This document shows, piece after piece, positions 1 through 9,060 of a stretch of 64,000 nucleotides of DNA. The notes beneath the pieces are model-generated. The model was given only the letters and a program-made list of their open reading frames with translations. It was not told where the DNA came from and did no database searches. The stretch's first letter is position 1. Every line of letters begins with the position of its first letter. This DNA is from Streptomyces sp. NBC_01717. Its GTDB lineage: Bacteria; Actinomycetota; Actinomycetes; Streptomycetales; Streptomycetaceae. The stretch lies in assembly GCF_036248255.1 (NCBI RefSeq), contig NZ_CP109178.1, positions 1,054,001 through 1,118,000 on the forward strand. The letters are read 5' to 3'. Made by a program: the position numbers and the translations under genes.

Positions 1-792
1 CGCAGGCAGGGCGGATGTGGGTGCCGCGACCAGCGAGCCGTTGGCCCAGTCGTCGCACATTTTCAGCGTGATCGCGGCGCGCCTGACCAAGGACTCCTCA
101 GGGCCGCCGTAGTCCATGTGCTTCATCCAGCGGCGCCATGCGTCGGCGGTCTCCTGCAGCATCGCGTCGGCGTCGAACCGGTGGTGGCGATGGAAGCGGC
201 CCCAGGACAACACGAGATCGAGGCGATCACCTTGCTGCAGGTCATGTGTGCTGTGCAGGCCGTCCAGGGGACGGCTGGACCGCAGGTGGAGTCGCAGGTC
301 CGGTCGCCGGGACGATCGCACTTCCAGCCCGCTGAACAACGCCCGCGCCTGCCCACCGCCGCGGGGCTCAAGGTCCACCCGTAGGCGCACATTGCCGGCC
401 AGCACCACCGCCGAACGCACAAGTTCGGCGCGATCAGCCGGTGCGTCATCGGTGAGATCAGCGCCCGAGCGCAGGGCCAGCGCATCGGTGACGCGAACCA
501 AGCCGGTGGGAGTGCGCAATTCGGTTGTCAGTACACCGGTGTCAGGTTCATAGCGCTGTCGCGCCTCCACCAGGTCTTCCGGTGCCAGGGTGAAATGCCC
601 GCCTCGTGCTTGATCCAGCAAGCCGCAGAACAGGGGTTCGGCATCGAATCGGGGAAGGCACATCCACGAGACGGAGCCGTCCAGGCCCACCAGCGCGGCT
701 GTCGCGCCGTCCCCGATGAGGCCGAGGTTCTCCAGCGGCAGGTAACCCTCCCGCCTGCGGACCGGCCGGAACGGTGGATCCGGATCGTGCAT
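1..792 (-). CDS. Glycoside hydrolase family 15 protein (trehalase/glucoamylase-like), N-terminal part
   Basis: The minus-strand frame is open for 264 codons from an ATG at 792 to the window edge, so the gene is cut and only the N-terminal domain is visible. It shows the GH15 N-terminal signature: GYLPLENLGLIGDG, then LVGLDGSVSWMCLPRFDA and LLDQARGGHF, followed by the beta-sandwich region with RRWMKHMDYGG and the beginning of the catalytic (alpha/alpha)6 part (AAITLKM, SLVAAPTSALPA). In actinobacteria this family hydrolyses alpha-glucosides, often trehalose, in the cytoplasm. The catalytic glutamates lie beyond the edge and cannot be checked. A GAGGCGG stretch precedes the ATG. It is a diverged paralogue of the complete GH15 gene at 5944-7788. 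Confidence 0.9.
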   Translation of the reverse strand, partial: MHDPDPPFRPVRRREGYLPLENLGLIGDGATAALVGLDGSVSWMCLPRFDAEPLFCGLLDQARGGHFTLAPEDLVEARQRYEPDTGVLTTELRTPTGLVRVTDALALRSGADLTDDAPADRAELVRSAVVLAGNVRLRVDLEPRGGGQARALFSGLEVRSSRRPDLRLHLRSSRPLDGLHSTHDLQQGDRLDLVLSWGRFHRHHRFDADAMLQETADAWRRWMKHMDYGGPEESLVRRAAITLKMCDDWANGSLVAAPTSALPA

Positions 793-1193
793 GCCGCCTC
801 GCTTCCGCAGCGCCCAGAATTCCGGGCGATCTCATGTGCGCGCCTGGAAGGTGTTCATCACTTTCCCGGCGTTCGGTGATCTCGACCGCGGTGTGGAACG
901 TCACGTCCGCGCAGAGCGCCTCGGTGGCGGCGTGGTCCTCCTGGCCCCGTGTCAACTCAGGGATCAGCTCGGCAAGGGCAATGTCGTCGCTGGTGAATAT
1001 CCACGATCGCGTCCGCGCCGCGTCGTATCGCGCTCCCACGCTCCCAGGGAGCGAGTCGGAACGCGACCCGGCCGCTCCGGCAGTGATGCTGTCCGGTGAA
1101 AACCGATCCGCGTGCAGCGGTGGGAGCCTGCGCACGGGACCCGGTGCGGGCGGTCGGCAGCACGGCTGCCGCTCGGCAGGCGGGCCCCCGGGC
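793..1193. other. Gene-poor gap with an open but unassigned minus-strand stretch
   Basis: About 400 bases lie between the GH15 start and the end of the upstream phosphatase gene. I see no convincing gene. A minus-strand frame around 1003-830 reads protein-like (WIFTSDDIALAELIPELT, then CADVTFHTAVEITERRE), but it has no clear start or ribosome site and I do not recognise a family. It may be the relic of a lost gene or leader sequence of the GH15 transcript. Confidence 0.4.
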
Positions 1194-2435
1194 CTACAGG
1201 CGGAGAACGACCAGAGCGATGTCGTCGCGGGCGCCGGCGCTGACGCCGAGGCGGGCGAGTACGGCGTCAGCAAGGCGTTGGGGGCTGAGGCGGGTGAAGC
1301 GGGCGAGTGCGTCGGTGAGGCGGTGCAGACCGGCGTCGATGTCCTCGCCGCGGCGTTCGATGAGGCCGTCGGTGTAGAGCACGAGGGTGTCGCCGGGGGT
1401 GTAGGACAGCTCTGCCTGGGGGCGGGGGACGTGTTCGGGGCGGGCGCCCAGCGGTGGGTCGGTGGCCTGGTCGAGCAGGTCGAAGGTGCCGTCGTGGTGG
1501 ACCAGGACAGGCGGGAGGTGGCCGGCGCTGCTGTAGGTGAGGCGGTGGCTGTGAGGGGCGATGACGACTTGGACCGCGGTGGTGGTCAGCGCACCTTCGA
1601 CCGAGCGCGCGTACAGCCCCAGAACCTCCAGCGCCTTGGCGGGCTCCTGGCGGGATCGGACGGCGGCGGACAGCGCGCTGCGAAGCATTCCCATGACGGC
1701 AGCAGCCTCCAGGCCGTGGCCGACAACGTCACCGACGGCCAGGGCGCAGCCGTCGTCGGGCAGGTCGACCAGGTCGTACCAGTCGCCGCACACGTTCAGA
1801 GATCCGGCGGCCGGCAGGTAGCGCACCGCGACATTGCGATGCCGGGCCAGGTCGGGCGAGTAGAGCATGGCTTCCTGCAACCTGATGGCGACCTGGCGTT
1901 CACGGGCGTGGGCTTGGCGCAGTTCCTCGTTCAGCCCCTGGAGCTCACGCGCCCGTGCGTACAGTTCGGATTCCATCGCCTCCCATTTGCCGAGCTCCCC
2001 GCCGCCTCGCGGGCGGGAGGGATGGGACAGCACGAACGCGGTCACGTCCTCCACTCGGTGGATGATCCACGCCACCTGTCCGTCCGGCCCCAGCACAGGG
2101 GTGTTGATCGGCGACCACCATCGCTCCTCGAACACGCCGGGCTTGTCCGCAACCGGGATGTCGTACTTCTGCACCGCCATCGTGTCCGACTCCTTGGAGC
2201 GCAGGGCCCGGCGCAGGGAGGCGCCCAGGTTCTGCACCCCGTCCGCGCCCGGATCCGCAGGATTGTCCGGGAAGGCGTCGAAGAGGTACTGCCCGACCAG
2301 ATCCTCCCGAGTGCGGCCGGTCGCTGTCAGATACGCCCGGTTGACGTCGATGATCACCAGGTCGGGACCGAGCACCAGGTAGGGGCTGGGCGTGGCGATG
2401 AACAGCGACTGGTAGTCGATCCGTGGTGTCGTCAC
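1194..2435 (-). CDS. PAS domain-containing SpoIIE-type PP2C phosphatase
   Basis: 413 aa from a GTG at 2435 preceded by GGGAGAG. An N-terminal PAS domain (about residues 1-130: PYLVLGPDLVIIDVNRAYL and RWWSPINTPVLGPDGQVAW) is joined by a short helical linker to a SpoIIE/PP2C domain (about 183-413). The metal-binding aspartate motifs are all present: GDWYDLV, VGDVVGHG, LYTDGLIE and RDDIALVV. Such proteins dephosphorylate anti-sigma factor antagonists in partner-switching stress pathways, with the PAS domain sensing the signal. No anti-sigma or antagonist gene is adjacent, so the partner is unknown. There is no transmembrane segment, so it is probably cytoplasmic. Confidence 0.93.
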   Translation of the reverse strand: MTTPRIDYQSLFIATPSPYLVLGPDLVIIDVNRAYLTATGRTREDLVGQYLFDAFPDNPADPGADGVQNLGASLRRALRSKESDTMAVQKYDIPVADKPGVFEERWWSPINTPVLGPDGQVAWIIHRVEDVTAFVLSHPSRPRGGGELGKWEAMESELYARARELQGLNEELRQAHARERQVAIRLQEAMLYSPDLARHRNVAVRYLPAAGSLNVCGDWYDLVDLPDDGCALAVGDVVGHGLEAAAVMGMLRSALSAAVRSRQEPAKALEVLGLYARSVEGALTTTAVQVVIAPHSHRLTYSSAGHLPPVLVHHDGTFDLLDQATDPPLGARPEHVPRPQAELSYTPGDTLVLYTDGLIERRGEDIDAGLHRLTDALARFTRLSPQRLADAVLARLGVSAGARDDIALVVLRL

Positions 2436-2589
2436 ATGCTCTCCCGTTCCGTCTCTTACCCGCCACGGCCGAACGTCGTCTCAACTATGGGTCCTGCACT
2501 CCCCCCGCCCCCGTCCTCGCTGCGCCACAGGAGTGTCGGGAACGCGATCTGCGGCGGCGTACCGAGAACCTCTTCGCACACGCAGTACG

Positions 2590-2659
2590 TGCAGCAGCAT
2601 CCGATCACTCGCGGCGTTACGATCGTTTTATATGCATTTATCCGAGTGTGGAGGCAGCC
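2590..2659 (+). promoter_or_regulatory. AT-rich probable promoter and RBS of the 51-aa gene
   Basis: An unusually AT-rich stretch (GATCGTTTTATATGCATTTA, about 2621-2640) lies just upstream of the small gene at 2660 in otherwise GC-rich DNA. A GGAGG-like ribosome site follows at 2650-2656. No exact sigma consensus can be assigned by eye. Confidence 0.4.
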
Positions 2660-2815
2660 ATGCGCCCTACCGACGAGTACCCGACTCCGTCGCAGGCCGA
2701 GGGCGAGAGGTTGGAAGAGGATTTGAATCCGGCCGAGGAACGGCATCCCGCCACGACACGCACCCAGCCGTCCCAGGCCGAGGGCGAGCGCCGAGCGGAG
2801 GATGACGCAAGCTGA
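2660..2815 (+). CDS. Small hydrophilic protein with two PSQAEGER repeats
   Basis: 51 aa from ATG 2660, with GTGGAGGCAG as ribosome site at good spacing. The protein is acidic and low in hydrophobic residues. It contains the eight-residue element PSQAEGER twice, near residues 10-17 and 37-44, each followed by an acidic tail. Short proteins of this kind recur in streptomycetes from memory, with no known function. It sits between two SpoIIE phosphatase genes, divergent from the first, which may hint at a stress-response role. That link is inference only. Confidence 0.7.
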   Translation: MRPTDEYPTPSQAEGERLEEDLNPAEERHPATTRTQPSQAEGERRAEDDAS

Positions 2816-3035
2816 AGTGGAGGTGGCGACGGCATTCACGTCCGACCGAAGTCGGAGCCGGAGCCGCAAGGCCGCGGCGCCGGGGCGGACCCAGGAGTCC
2901 AGCCTCCGCGAGCATGGCGGTCGATGGCGCTGACGCGGTGAGGGCCGCCCATTGAGCTCCGATCGCCTCACCGGCGGAAGCCACAGCCCAGTGCCATGTC
3001 CTACCGACTTGGCGCCCGAAATATACAGTTGATCC

Positions 3036-5912
3036 ATGAATGCTCGGTTGGCCCTGCTTGACAGTGTGGAACAGGGCGTCACGGAGGGCGAGGTGCTGCG
3101 GCTCGCGCTTCAGCACGCCGTCGCCGAGCTGGACGGCCTGGGCGGGACGGTGCACCTGCGTGGCCCCATGTCGGCGCTGCGCCTGGTGTCGGTGGCCGGA
3201 CTGCCTCCTGCCCTCGTCCGGCCCTGGGAGATCATCGACCAGGAGGGCACCGCGGCGCCGGCGCGCGCCGTGCGCCAGGGGACCGGCGTGTGGGAGCTCC
3301 ACGCCCCCTCAGGCACCGGCCCGCCCACGTCGGCCACCGGCTGGCCCGGCACGGGCCTGGCAGCCGTACCGGTGTTCGGCGCGGAGCGCCCGGTCGGCGC
3401 CCTCACCGTGGTGGCGGGCGCCTCGGGAGAGCCCACCAGGAAGCATTGGGATTTCCTCACAGCGGTGGCCGCCTGGGCGAAGGAGCGGATGATCCAGGCT
3501 CCGCCACCCGTGCGCCCTGCCCCGGAGGAGCCGAGCGGCAACTTCCTCCGGCAGGCGCTCAAGGCCGTCCAGGTAGGGACCTGGGACTGGAACATCCGCA
3601 CCGGCGCACTGTCCTGGGACGACGCGGCCATGGCCATCTACGGCACCGAGCCCGCCGACTTCACACCCCAGGTCGAGAGCTGGATGAAGGTGGTCCACCC
3701 CGACGACGTGCCGTGGGCGCTCGCCGCCGTCGAGAAGGCCATTCGCAACCACGGTGTATTCCAAGCCGAATACCGGGTACGACGCCCCGACGGCAGTTAC
3801 GGCTGGACCCAGGCGCGCGCGAGGGTGGTGCTCGACGACGCGGGCGAGCCCTACCGGATGATCGGGACGGCATGGGACAGCAACGAGTCCCGGTCCGCCC
3901 GTGACGCGCTCAGCCACGCCTTGCGCCATATGAGCGACGGCTTCCTTTCGGCGGACGACGACTGGCGGATCACCTTCGTCAACCTGGAGGCGGAAGGCAT
4001 GCTGGGCTCCTCCGAGGAGGAGCTGTTCGGCCGCGTGCTGTGGACACTGCCCGCCATGCAGCAGGTCGCCGACATGGAGGCCCGGTGTCGCCGGGCAGCC
4101 GCCACGGCCACCCCCGCGGGCTTCGACGTGCAGATGCCGGATACAGGACGCTGCTACCACCTGCGGTTGGTCCCGGTGCCCGACGGTGTCACGCTGTACT
4201 TCACCGACGTCACCGAGATGCGCAGACACGAGGCCGAGCGGATCGCCTCCGAGGCGGCCTCCGCCGAGCGCGCCTCCCGCATCACTGAGCTGACCGCAGC
4301 GCTCGCCGCAGCGACCACCTCACGGGACGTGGTGGACGCGGTGGCCCAGCGGGTACTGCCGCCGTTCCGCGCCACCGGGCTGCTCGTACAGGCCGTCGAG
4401 GGCAACCGGGTCCGCAACGTCGGAGCCGTCGGCTACCCCCGCGCATTCCTCGAGCGCGTCGACGGCCGTTCAAGAGTCGCGAAAGACCCCGTCTGGGACG
4501 CGATCTCCACTCAGGGGCCGCTGTTCGTCTCCTCGCCCCAGGAGTACGCGGCGCGTTATCCCTGTATGGCCGACCACCCGCAGGACATCGGCAAGAAGTC
4601 CTGGGCGTTCCTGCCGCTGGCCGCCTCCGGGCACACCTTCGGTGTCTGCGTGATCGTGTTCGACGAGCCGCGCCACCTGGCCGACGAAGAGCGCACCCTG
4701 CTGACCGCCATCAGCGCCCTGGTCGCGCAGGCCCTGGAACGCGCACGGCTCTACGACGCCGAGCACACCCGGTCCCGGGAGCTGCAGCGCGCACTGCTCC
4801 CCCGGACACTGCCCGACCTCCCGGCGTGCACCACCGCCGCCCGCTACCTGCCCGCCGGGCACGGCATGGACGTCGGCGGTGACTGGTACGACGTCGTGCC
4901 GCTCTCCGCCGGACGGGTCGCGCTCGTCATCGGCGACGTGATGGGCCACGGCCTCTCCGAGGCTGCCACGATGGGACGGCTGCGCACTGCCGTTCACACC
5001 CTCGCCGACCTCGAACTGCCACCCGACGAGATCATGAGCCACCTCAACGACATCGTCAGCGGCCTCGGCGAGGACTCGTACGCCACGTGCCTGTACGCGC
5101 TGTACGACTCCACCACCAGGACGTGCTCCATCACCCGCGCCGGACACCCACCACCGGCCGTGGTCCACCCCGACGGCACCGTGCACTTCCCGCATCCGGT
5201 CCCGGATCCGCCTCTGGGGGTGGCAGAGCCGCCGTTCGAGACGGTGGAGCTGACGATGCCCCCGGGAAGCCTTCTCGTGCTGTACACCGACGGCCTCATC
5301 GAATCGTCCGAGCGCGAGATCGACCAGGGCATGACCGAGCTGACGCAGCTCCTGCGCACCAGGGAGAGCGAAGACCTGGACCGGCTCTGCGAAGACCTCA
5401 TCGCCGGCCTGCTCCCCGCCGGACAGCACACCAGCGACGACGCCGCCCTCCTGGTCGCCCGTGTGCACGCGCTCAGCTCGGACCGGATGGCCTCCTGGCC
5501 ACTCCCGGAGGACCCTCAGGCGGCGGGCCTGGCCCGCAGGCACGTCCGGGAGCAGCTGTCCGCGTGGGGGCTGGACGACATGGTGACGACCACGGAACTG
5601 CTCGTCAGCGAGTTGGTCGGGAACGTCGTACGACATGGGAGGGGACCGCTGCAACTGCGGCTGCTGCTCGACGCCGACCTGGTCTGCGAGGTCTCCGACG
5701 GCAGTCTGACCATGCCCAGGGTCCGCCACGCGTCCGAGACCGACGAGGGCGGCCGGGGACTGCAGCTGGTCGCCGCGCTCTCCCAGCGGTGGGGCACTCG
5801 CTACACCACTGCCGGCAAGTGCATCTGGACCGCGCAGACGATGCACACATCCGGCATCCCGGCTCCGCTCCTGCCGGAATCCGGCTCGCACATCGCCGCG
5901 CCCCCCGAATGA
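3036..5912 (+). CDS. Multidomain GAF-PAS-PAS-GAF-SpoIIE phosphatase with C-terminal HATPase
   Basis: 958 aa from ATG 3036; no strong ribosome site precedes it. Approximate domain order: GAF-like sensor (10-150), PAS (168-285, with GTWDWNIRTGALSW and EYRVRRPDGSYGW), second PAS (288-395), GAF (416-573), SpoIIE/PP2C phosphatase (581-813, with GGDWYDVV, IGDVMGHG, LYTDGLIE, SDDAALLV) and a RsbW-type ATP-binding domain (818-938, with ELLVSELVGNVVRHG and GGRGLQLV). Both the phosphatase and the anti-sigma-like kinase module of a partner-switching system are therefore on one chain, an architecture common in streptomycetes. It is convergent with the GH15 gene downstream, 31 bases away. Confidence 0.95.
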   Translation: MNARLALLDSVEQGVTEGEVLRLALQHAVAELDGLGGTVHLRGPMSALRLVSVAGLPPALVRPWEIIDQEGTAAPARAVRQGTGVWELHAPSGTGPPTSATGWPGTGLAAVPVFGAERPVGALTVVAGASGEPTRKHWDFLTAVAAWAKERMIQAPPPVRPAPEEPSGNFLRQALKAVQVGTWDWNIRTGALSWDDAAMAIYGTEPADFTPQVESWMKVVHPDDVPWALAAVEKAIRNHGVFQAEYRVRRPDGSYGWTQARARVVLDDAGEPYRMIGTAWDSNESRSARDALSHALRHMSDGFLSADDDWRITFVNLEAEGMLGSSEEELFGRVLWTLPAMQQVADMEARCRRAAATATPAGFDVQMPDTGRCYHLRLVPVPDGVTLYFTDVTEMRRHEAERIASEAASAERASRITELTAALAAATTSRDVVDAVAQRVLPPFRATGLLVQAVEGNRVRNVGAVGYPRAFLERVDGRSRVAKDPVWDAISTQGPLFVSSPQEYAARYPCMADHPQDIGKKSWAFLPLAASGHTFGVCVIVFDEPRHLADEERTLLTAISALVAQALERARLYDAEHTRSRELQRALLPRTLPDLPACTTAARYLPAGHGMDVGGDWYDVVPLSAGRVALVIGDVMGHGLSEAATMGRLRTAVHTLADLELPPDEIMSHLNDIVSGLGEDSYATCLYALYDSTTRTCSITRAGHPPPAVVHPDGTVHFPHPVPDPPLGVAEPPFETVELTMPPGSLLVLYTDGLIESSEREIDQGMTELTQLLRTRESEDLDRLCEDLIAGLLPAGQHTSDDAALLVARVHALSSDRMASWPLPEDPQAAGLARRHVREQLSAWGLDDMVTTTELLVSELVGNVVRHGRGPLQLRLLLDADLVCEVSDGSLTMPRVRHASETDEGGRGLQLVAALSQRWGTRYTTAGKCIWTAQTMHTSGIPAPLLPESGSHIAAPPE

Positions 5913-5924
5913 CCGCTCGACTCC

Positions 5925-5945
5925 GAGCACGCCCGATCGGTGCTC
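5925..5945. terminator. Short hairpin between convergent genes
   Basis: GAGCAC (5925-5930) and GTGCTC (5940-5945) form a six-base-pair stem with a nine-base loop in the 31-base gap between two converging genes. It is short, so the terminator call is weak. Confidence 0.35.
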
Positions 5946-7788
5946 AGCCCAGGGCACGGTCGAGGTTGAATGCGGCGCTGATGAGGGAAAGGTGGGTGAA
6001 GGCCTGCGGGAAGTTGCCGAGTTGTTCCCCCGTCGGTCCGATCTCCTCCGCGTACAGGCCGAGATGGTTGGAGTAGGTGAGCATCTTTTCGAAGGCCAGG
6101 CGGGCATCTTCCAGGCGGCCGGCTCGGGTGAGGGCTTCGATGTACCAGAACGAGCAGATCGAAAAAGTGCCCTCCGTGCCCAGGATGCCATCCGGGCTGG
6201 CTCCCACGTCGTAGCGGTGGACAAGCGAGTCGGTGACCAGGTTCGCGCCAAGAGCGTCCAGTGTCGAGAGCCACTTCGGGTCGACGGGGGAGACGAACTT
6301 GACCAAGGGCATCATCAGCACGGAGGCATCAAGGACGTCGCCGTCCAGTTGCTGGACGAAGGCGCCGACCTCGGCCGACCAGCCGCGGCTCATGATCTGC
6401 CGGTAGATGGCGTCACGGCTCCGCCCCCAGCGGACGAGGTCGGCAGGCAGGCCCCGCCGGGTCGCCATGCGCATGGCCCGCTCGATCGCGACCCAGCACA
6501 TCAGGCGCGAGTACAAGAAGTCCCGTCGTCCCCCGCGGGTCTCCCAGACGCCTTCGTCCGGCTGGTCCCAGTGGTCGCAGACCCAGTCCACCACGGTGCC
6601 GACCTCGTCCCAGTGGTTGCTGCTGATGGGTTGGCCCCACTTGTCGTACAGGTAGATGGAGTCGATGAGCGCTCCGTAGATGTCGAGCTGGAGCTGGGCC
6701 GCGGCACCATTTCCCACCCGCACCGGAGACGACCCCATGTACCCCTCGAAATGCGGTAGTTCGCGCTCGGGCAGCTCACGACGTCCGTCGATGCCGTACA
6801 TGACCTGCAGCGGCCCGGTGCCCTCGTCCTCGCACTTGATGCAGGAGGACAGGAAGCCCATGAACGCTTCGGCCTCCGATGTGAAGCCCAGCCTGAGCAT
6901 GGCGTAGATGCAGAAGGCGGCGTCCCTGACCCACGTGTAGCGGTAGTCCCAGTTGCGCTCGCATCCGATCTCCTCGGGCAGGCTCGTCGTCGGCGCAGCC
7001 ACGATCGCGCCGGTCGGCGCGTAGACGAGCAGCTTCAGCGTCAGCGCGGAGCGGTGCACCATCTCCCGCCACCGTCCGTGGTAGCGCGATGCACTCAGCC
7101 ACTGCCGCCAGTAGCGGACCGTGGCCTGGAACTCGTCCTCGGCCTCACACCTGGCACACCCTCGCGGAGCGATCTCTTCCCCCACCCGGTCGAGGGCGAA
7201 GACCGCGGACTCGCCTTCCAGCAACTTGAAGTGTGACCAGGCATCCGTGCCGTCGCATTCGAGCGGGACAGTGGCCGTCAGAGCCAGGGACAGGTTCTCG
7301 GACACGAAGAGCGCACTGTCGCCCTGCAGGCGCGCGCTGTGCGGTTCGGTCCCGTAACCGAAGCGGGGAGCCACCCGCGCGGTGAACGGAAGCGAGCCCC
7401 GGACGCAGAGCAGACGTCTGATCAGCCGGTGCCGGTGGGTCTCGCCCGATTCGTCACCGATAGGCATGAAGTCCTGGATCTCGCCCACCCCGTCCGCGGC
7501 GAAGAATCGCGTGATCAGCACATTGGTGTCGGGAAAATAGAACTGGCGGGTCCGCGCAGGTACGTCGGCGGCCAGCTCGAACGATCCACCCCGGTCCGCG
7601 TCCAGGATGGAGCCGAACACGCTGGGCGCGTCGAATTGCGGGCAGCAGTACCAGTCGATCGTGCCGTCGGTGCCCACGAGCGCGACGGTACGAAGGTCGC
7701 CAATCAGGCCGTGTTCGGCGATCGGCAGATAGCGTCCGGAGCCCGCTCCCTGCCCGTATCCACCGAATCCGGCATTCTCGAACGCCAT
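5944..7788 (-). CDS. Glycoside hydrolase family 15 protein (trehalase-like)
   Basis: 614 aa from ATG 7788, chosen because GGGAGG stands just upstream; the frame is open a further 39 codons but without a ribosome site. It has the family N-terminus (YLPIAEHGLIGDLRTVALVG, DGTIDWYCCPQFDAPS), the catalytic core start (CERNWDYRYTWVRDAAF), a region holding the likely acid glutamate (DEGVWETRGGRRDFLYSRL) and the likely base glutamate near the C-terminus (GLYAEEIGPTGEQLGNFPQA). These match full-length bacterial GH15 enzymes that cleave alpha-glucosides such as trehalose in the cytoplasm. The exact substrate cannot be told from sequence. An AT-rich promoter-like stretch lies upstream. Confidence 0.94.
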   Translation of the reverse strand: MAFENAGFGGYGQGAGSGRYLPIAEHGLIGDLRTVALVGTDGTIDWYCCPQFDAPSVFGSILDADRGGSFELAADVPARTRQFYFPDTNVLITRFFAADGVGEIQDFMPIGDESGETHRHRLIRRLLCVRGSLPFTARVAPRFGYGTEPHSARLQGDSALFVSENLSLALTATVPLECDGTDAWSHFKLLEGESAVFALDRVGEEIAPRGCARCEAEDEFQATVRYWRQWLSASRYHGRWREMVHRSALTLKLLVYAPTGAIVAAPTTSLPEEIGCERNWDYRYTWVRDAAFCIYAMLRLGFTSEAEAFMGFLSSCIKCEDEGTGPLQVMYGIDGRRELPERELPHFEGYMGSSPVRVGNGAAAQLQLDIYGALIDSIYLYDKWGQPISSNHWDEVGTVVDWVCDHWDQPDEGVWETRGGRRDFLYSRLMCWVAIERAMRMATRRGLPADLVRWGRSRDAIYRQIMSRGWSAEVGAFVQQLDGDVLDASVLMMPLVKFVSPVDPKWLSTLDALGANLVTDSLVHRYDVGASPDGILGTEGTFSICSFWYIEALTRAGRLEDARLAFEKMLTYSNHLGLYAEEIGPTGEQLGNFPQAFTHLSLISAAFNLDRALG

Positions 7789-7824
7789 GCCAGGCCTCCC
7801 TGCCACCGCGGCGCCACCGCCGTG

Positions 7825-7880
7825 AAACCGAAAATAATCCTGATAAGAGTCTAAATCGCCACATAATGAAACTCGGGTCT
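7825..7880 (-). promoter_or_regulatory. AT-rich probable promoter region of the GH15 gene
   Basis: A stretch around 7831-7875 (AAAATAATCCTGATAAGAGT and on) is clearly richer in A and T than its surroundings. It lies 40-90 bases upstream of the GH15 start at 7788 on the same strand. Individual -10 and -35 boxes are not certain. Confidence 0.35.
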
Positions 7881-7926
7881 GCCCCCTGAGCTGCATCACC
7901 CCCACCGTGTGCCGTGCCGCGTGCGT

Positions 7927-8985
7927 TCATGCGACAGGCGGCGTGGGCAGCCGCAGGTGGGCCAGATCGTCGGGCGGTGGGCTGTCGGGCCGGTGGAAGA
8001 GCGGGGTCTGGTCGATGGCGGCCGCTGGGGCGTCGGCCAGCTGGAAGCGTTCGCGCAGCCGGTGGTAGAACTCCAGAGGTGCCAGACGGGCCAGACGCAG
8101 CCGGTACGGTGCCCGGTAGACCGCAACCCAGTCCCCGGGGTCCAGCACCCCGCGCGTCTGCCCGTCGATACTCACGGCCACCCGGCCGGAATGCGGCAGC
8201 ACGCGTACCGCGACCGCCTCGTCGGCGGCGGCTATCACGGTACGGCCGAAGGCCATGTGCGGAGCGACCGGGGTGAAGACGATGGCGTCGGCGGAAGGGT
8301 CCAGTACCGGCCCTCCCGCGGCAAAGTTGTAGGCGGTCGAGCCGGTGGGCGTTGCCATGATCACCGCGTCGGCCGAGTAGGAGGCGAGCAGCTGCCCGGC
8401 CAGGTACACGGCCACGCTCGCCTGCCGGTCCCGGGCGAGCTTTTCCAGGACCACGTCATTCACGGCGGTGACGTCCAGGGCGACACCCCAGCCGACCGGC
8501 TGCGGCCCAGCGGGACGCAGCGTCGGCGCCGGCAGCGCGGGGCCGCGCCCGTAACACAGCACCGTGTCCAGGCCGACGGGCGTCTGAAGCGGGCGCGACG
8601 CGCGCAGCGTGAGCACCATCCGCTCCTCGATCACCGCCTGATCCCGATGGAGAACGTCCAGAGCCTCCTCCACCTGGTCAGTGGTGATCTCGGTCAGGAA
8701 GCCGACCCGACCCACGTTCACGCCCAGCACCGACGCCCCGTCCTTGGCGGCGATCCGTGCCCCACGCAGAAACGTGCCGTCACCACCGAACGTGATGATC
8801 GCCCCGGGGTGACCCGCCGCCTCGGCCTCTGCCTGGCCGCCGTGCCGCGGTTCCCCCTGCCGCCACACGTCGATATCGGTGCAGGCGATGCCGCGAGCGG
8901 CACACCACAAGCGGGCAGTCCGCGCCGCCGCGACGGCGGCGGGCCTGCCTTGGTGGACAACCAGACCCAGCCGATTGAGAGGCAT
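7927..8985 (-). CDS. nadK: NAD kinase
   Basis: 352 aa from ATG 8985 (a GTG lies one codon earlier). It has the ATP-NAD kinase signatures: ITFGGDGTFLRGAR with the catalytic GGDGT, GVNVGRVGFLTE, the AVNDVVLEK motif and the glycine-rich ATPTGSTAYNFAAGGP. The C-terminal beta domain includes VAVSIDGQTRGVL. It phosphorylates NAD to NADP in the cytoplasm. At about 350 residues it is longer than typical NadK, with a proline-rich C-terminal tail. Many streptomycetes carry additional NAD kinases besides the one near recN, so this may be a paralogue rather than the main enzyme. Confidence 0.92.
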   Translation of the reverse strand: MPLNRLGLVVHQGRPAAVAAARTARLWCAARGIACTDIDVWRQGEPRHGGQAEAEAAGHPGAIITFGGDGTFLRGARIAAKDGASVLGVNVGRVGFLTEITTDQVEEALDVLHRDQAVIEERMVLTLRASRPLQTPVGLDTVLCYGRGPALPAPTLRPAGPQPVGWGVALDVTAVNDVVLEKLARDRQASVAVYLAGQLLASYSADAVIMATPTGSTAYNFAAGGPVLDPSADAIVFTPVAPHMAFGRTVIAAADEAVAVRVLPHSGRVAVSIDGQTRGVLDPGDWVAVYRAPYRLRLARLAPLEFYHRLRERFQLADAPAAAIDQTPLFHRPDSPPPDDLAHLRLPTPPVA

Positions 8986-9060
8986 CACCTCTCACCGTAG
9001 ACGGCCCCGGCCCGCCCCGCAGATCGCACCAGATCGTCCCGGCAGACGGGTCCGGCGGAC

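Noticed and set aside
774..2726. 650-codon open frame on the plus strand
   Set aside because: It runs antisense to the SpoIIE gene, whose PAS and PP2C motifs are unmistakable. The plus frame is Gly/Arg/Val-rich with no domain, a usual shadow in high-GC DNA.
4470..6251. 593-codon open frame antisense to the large SpoIIE protein
   Set aside because: The composition is low-complexity and no motif is recognisable. The sense frame has five clear domains.
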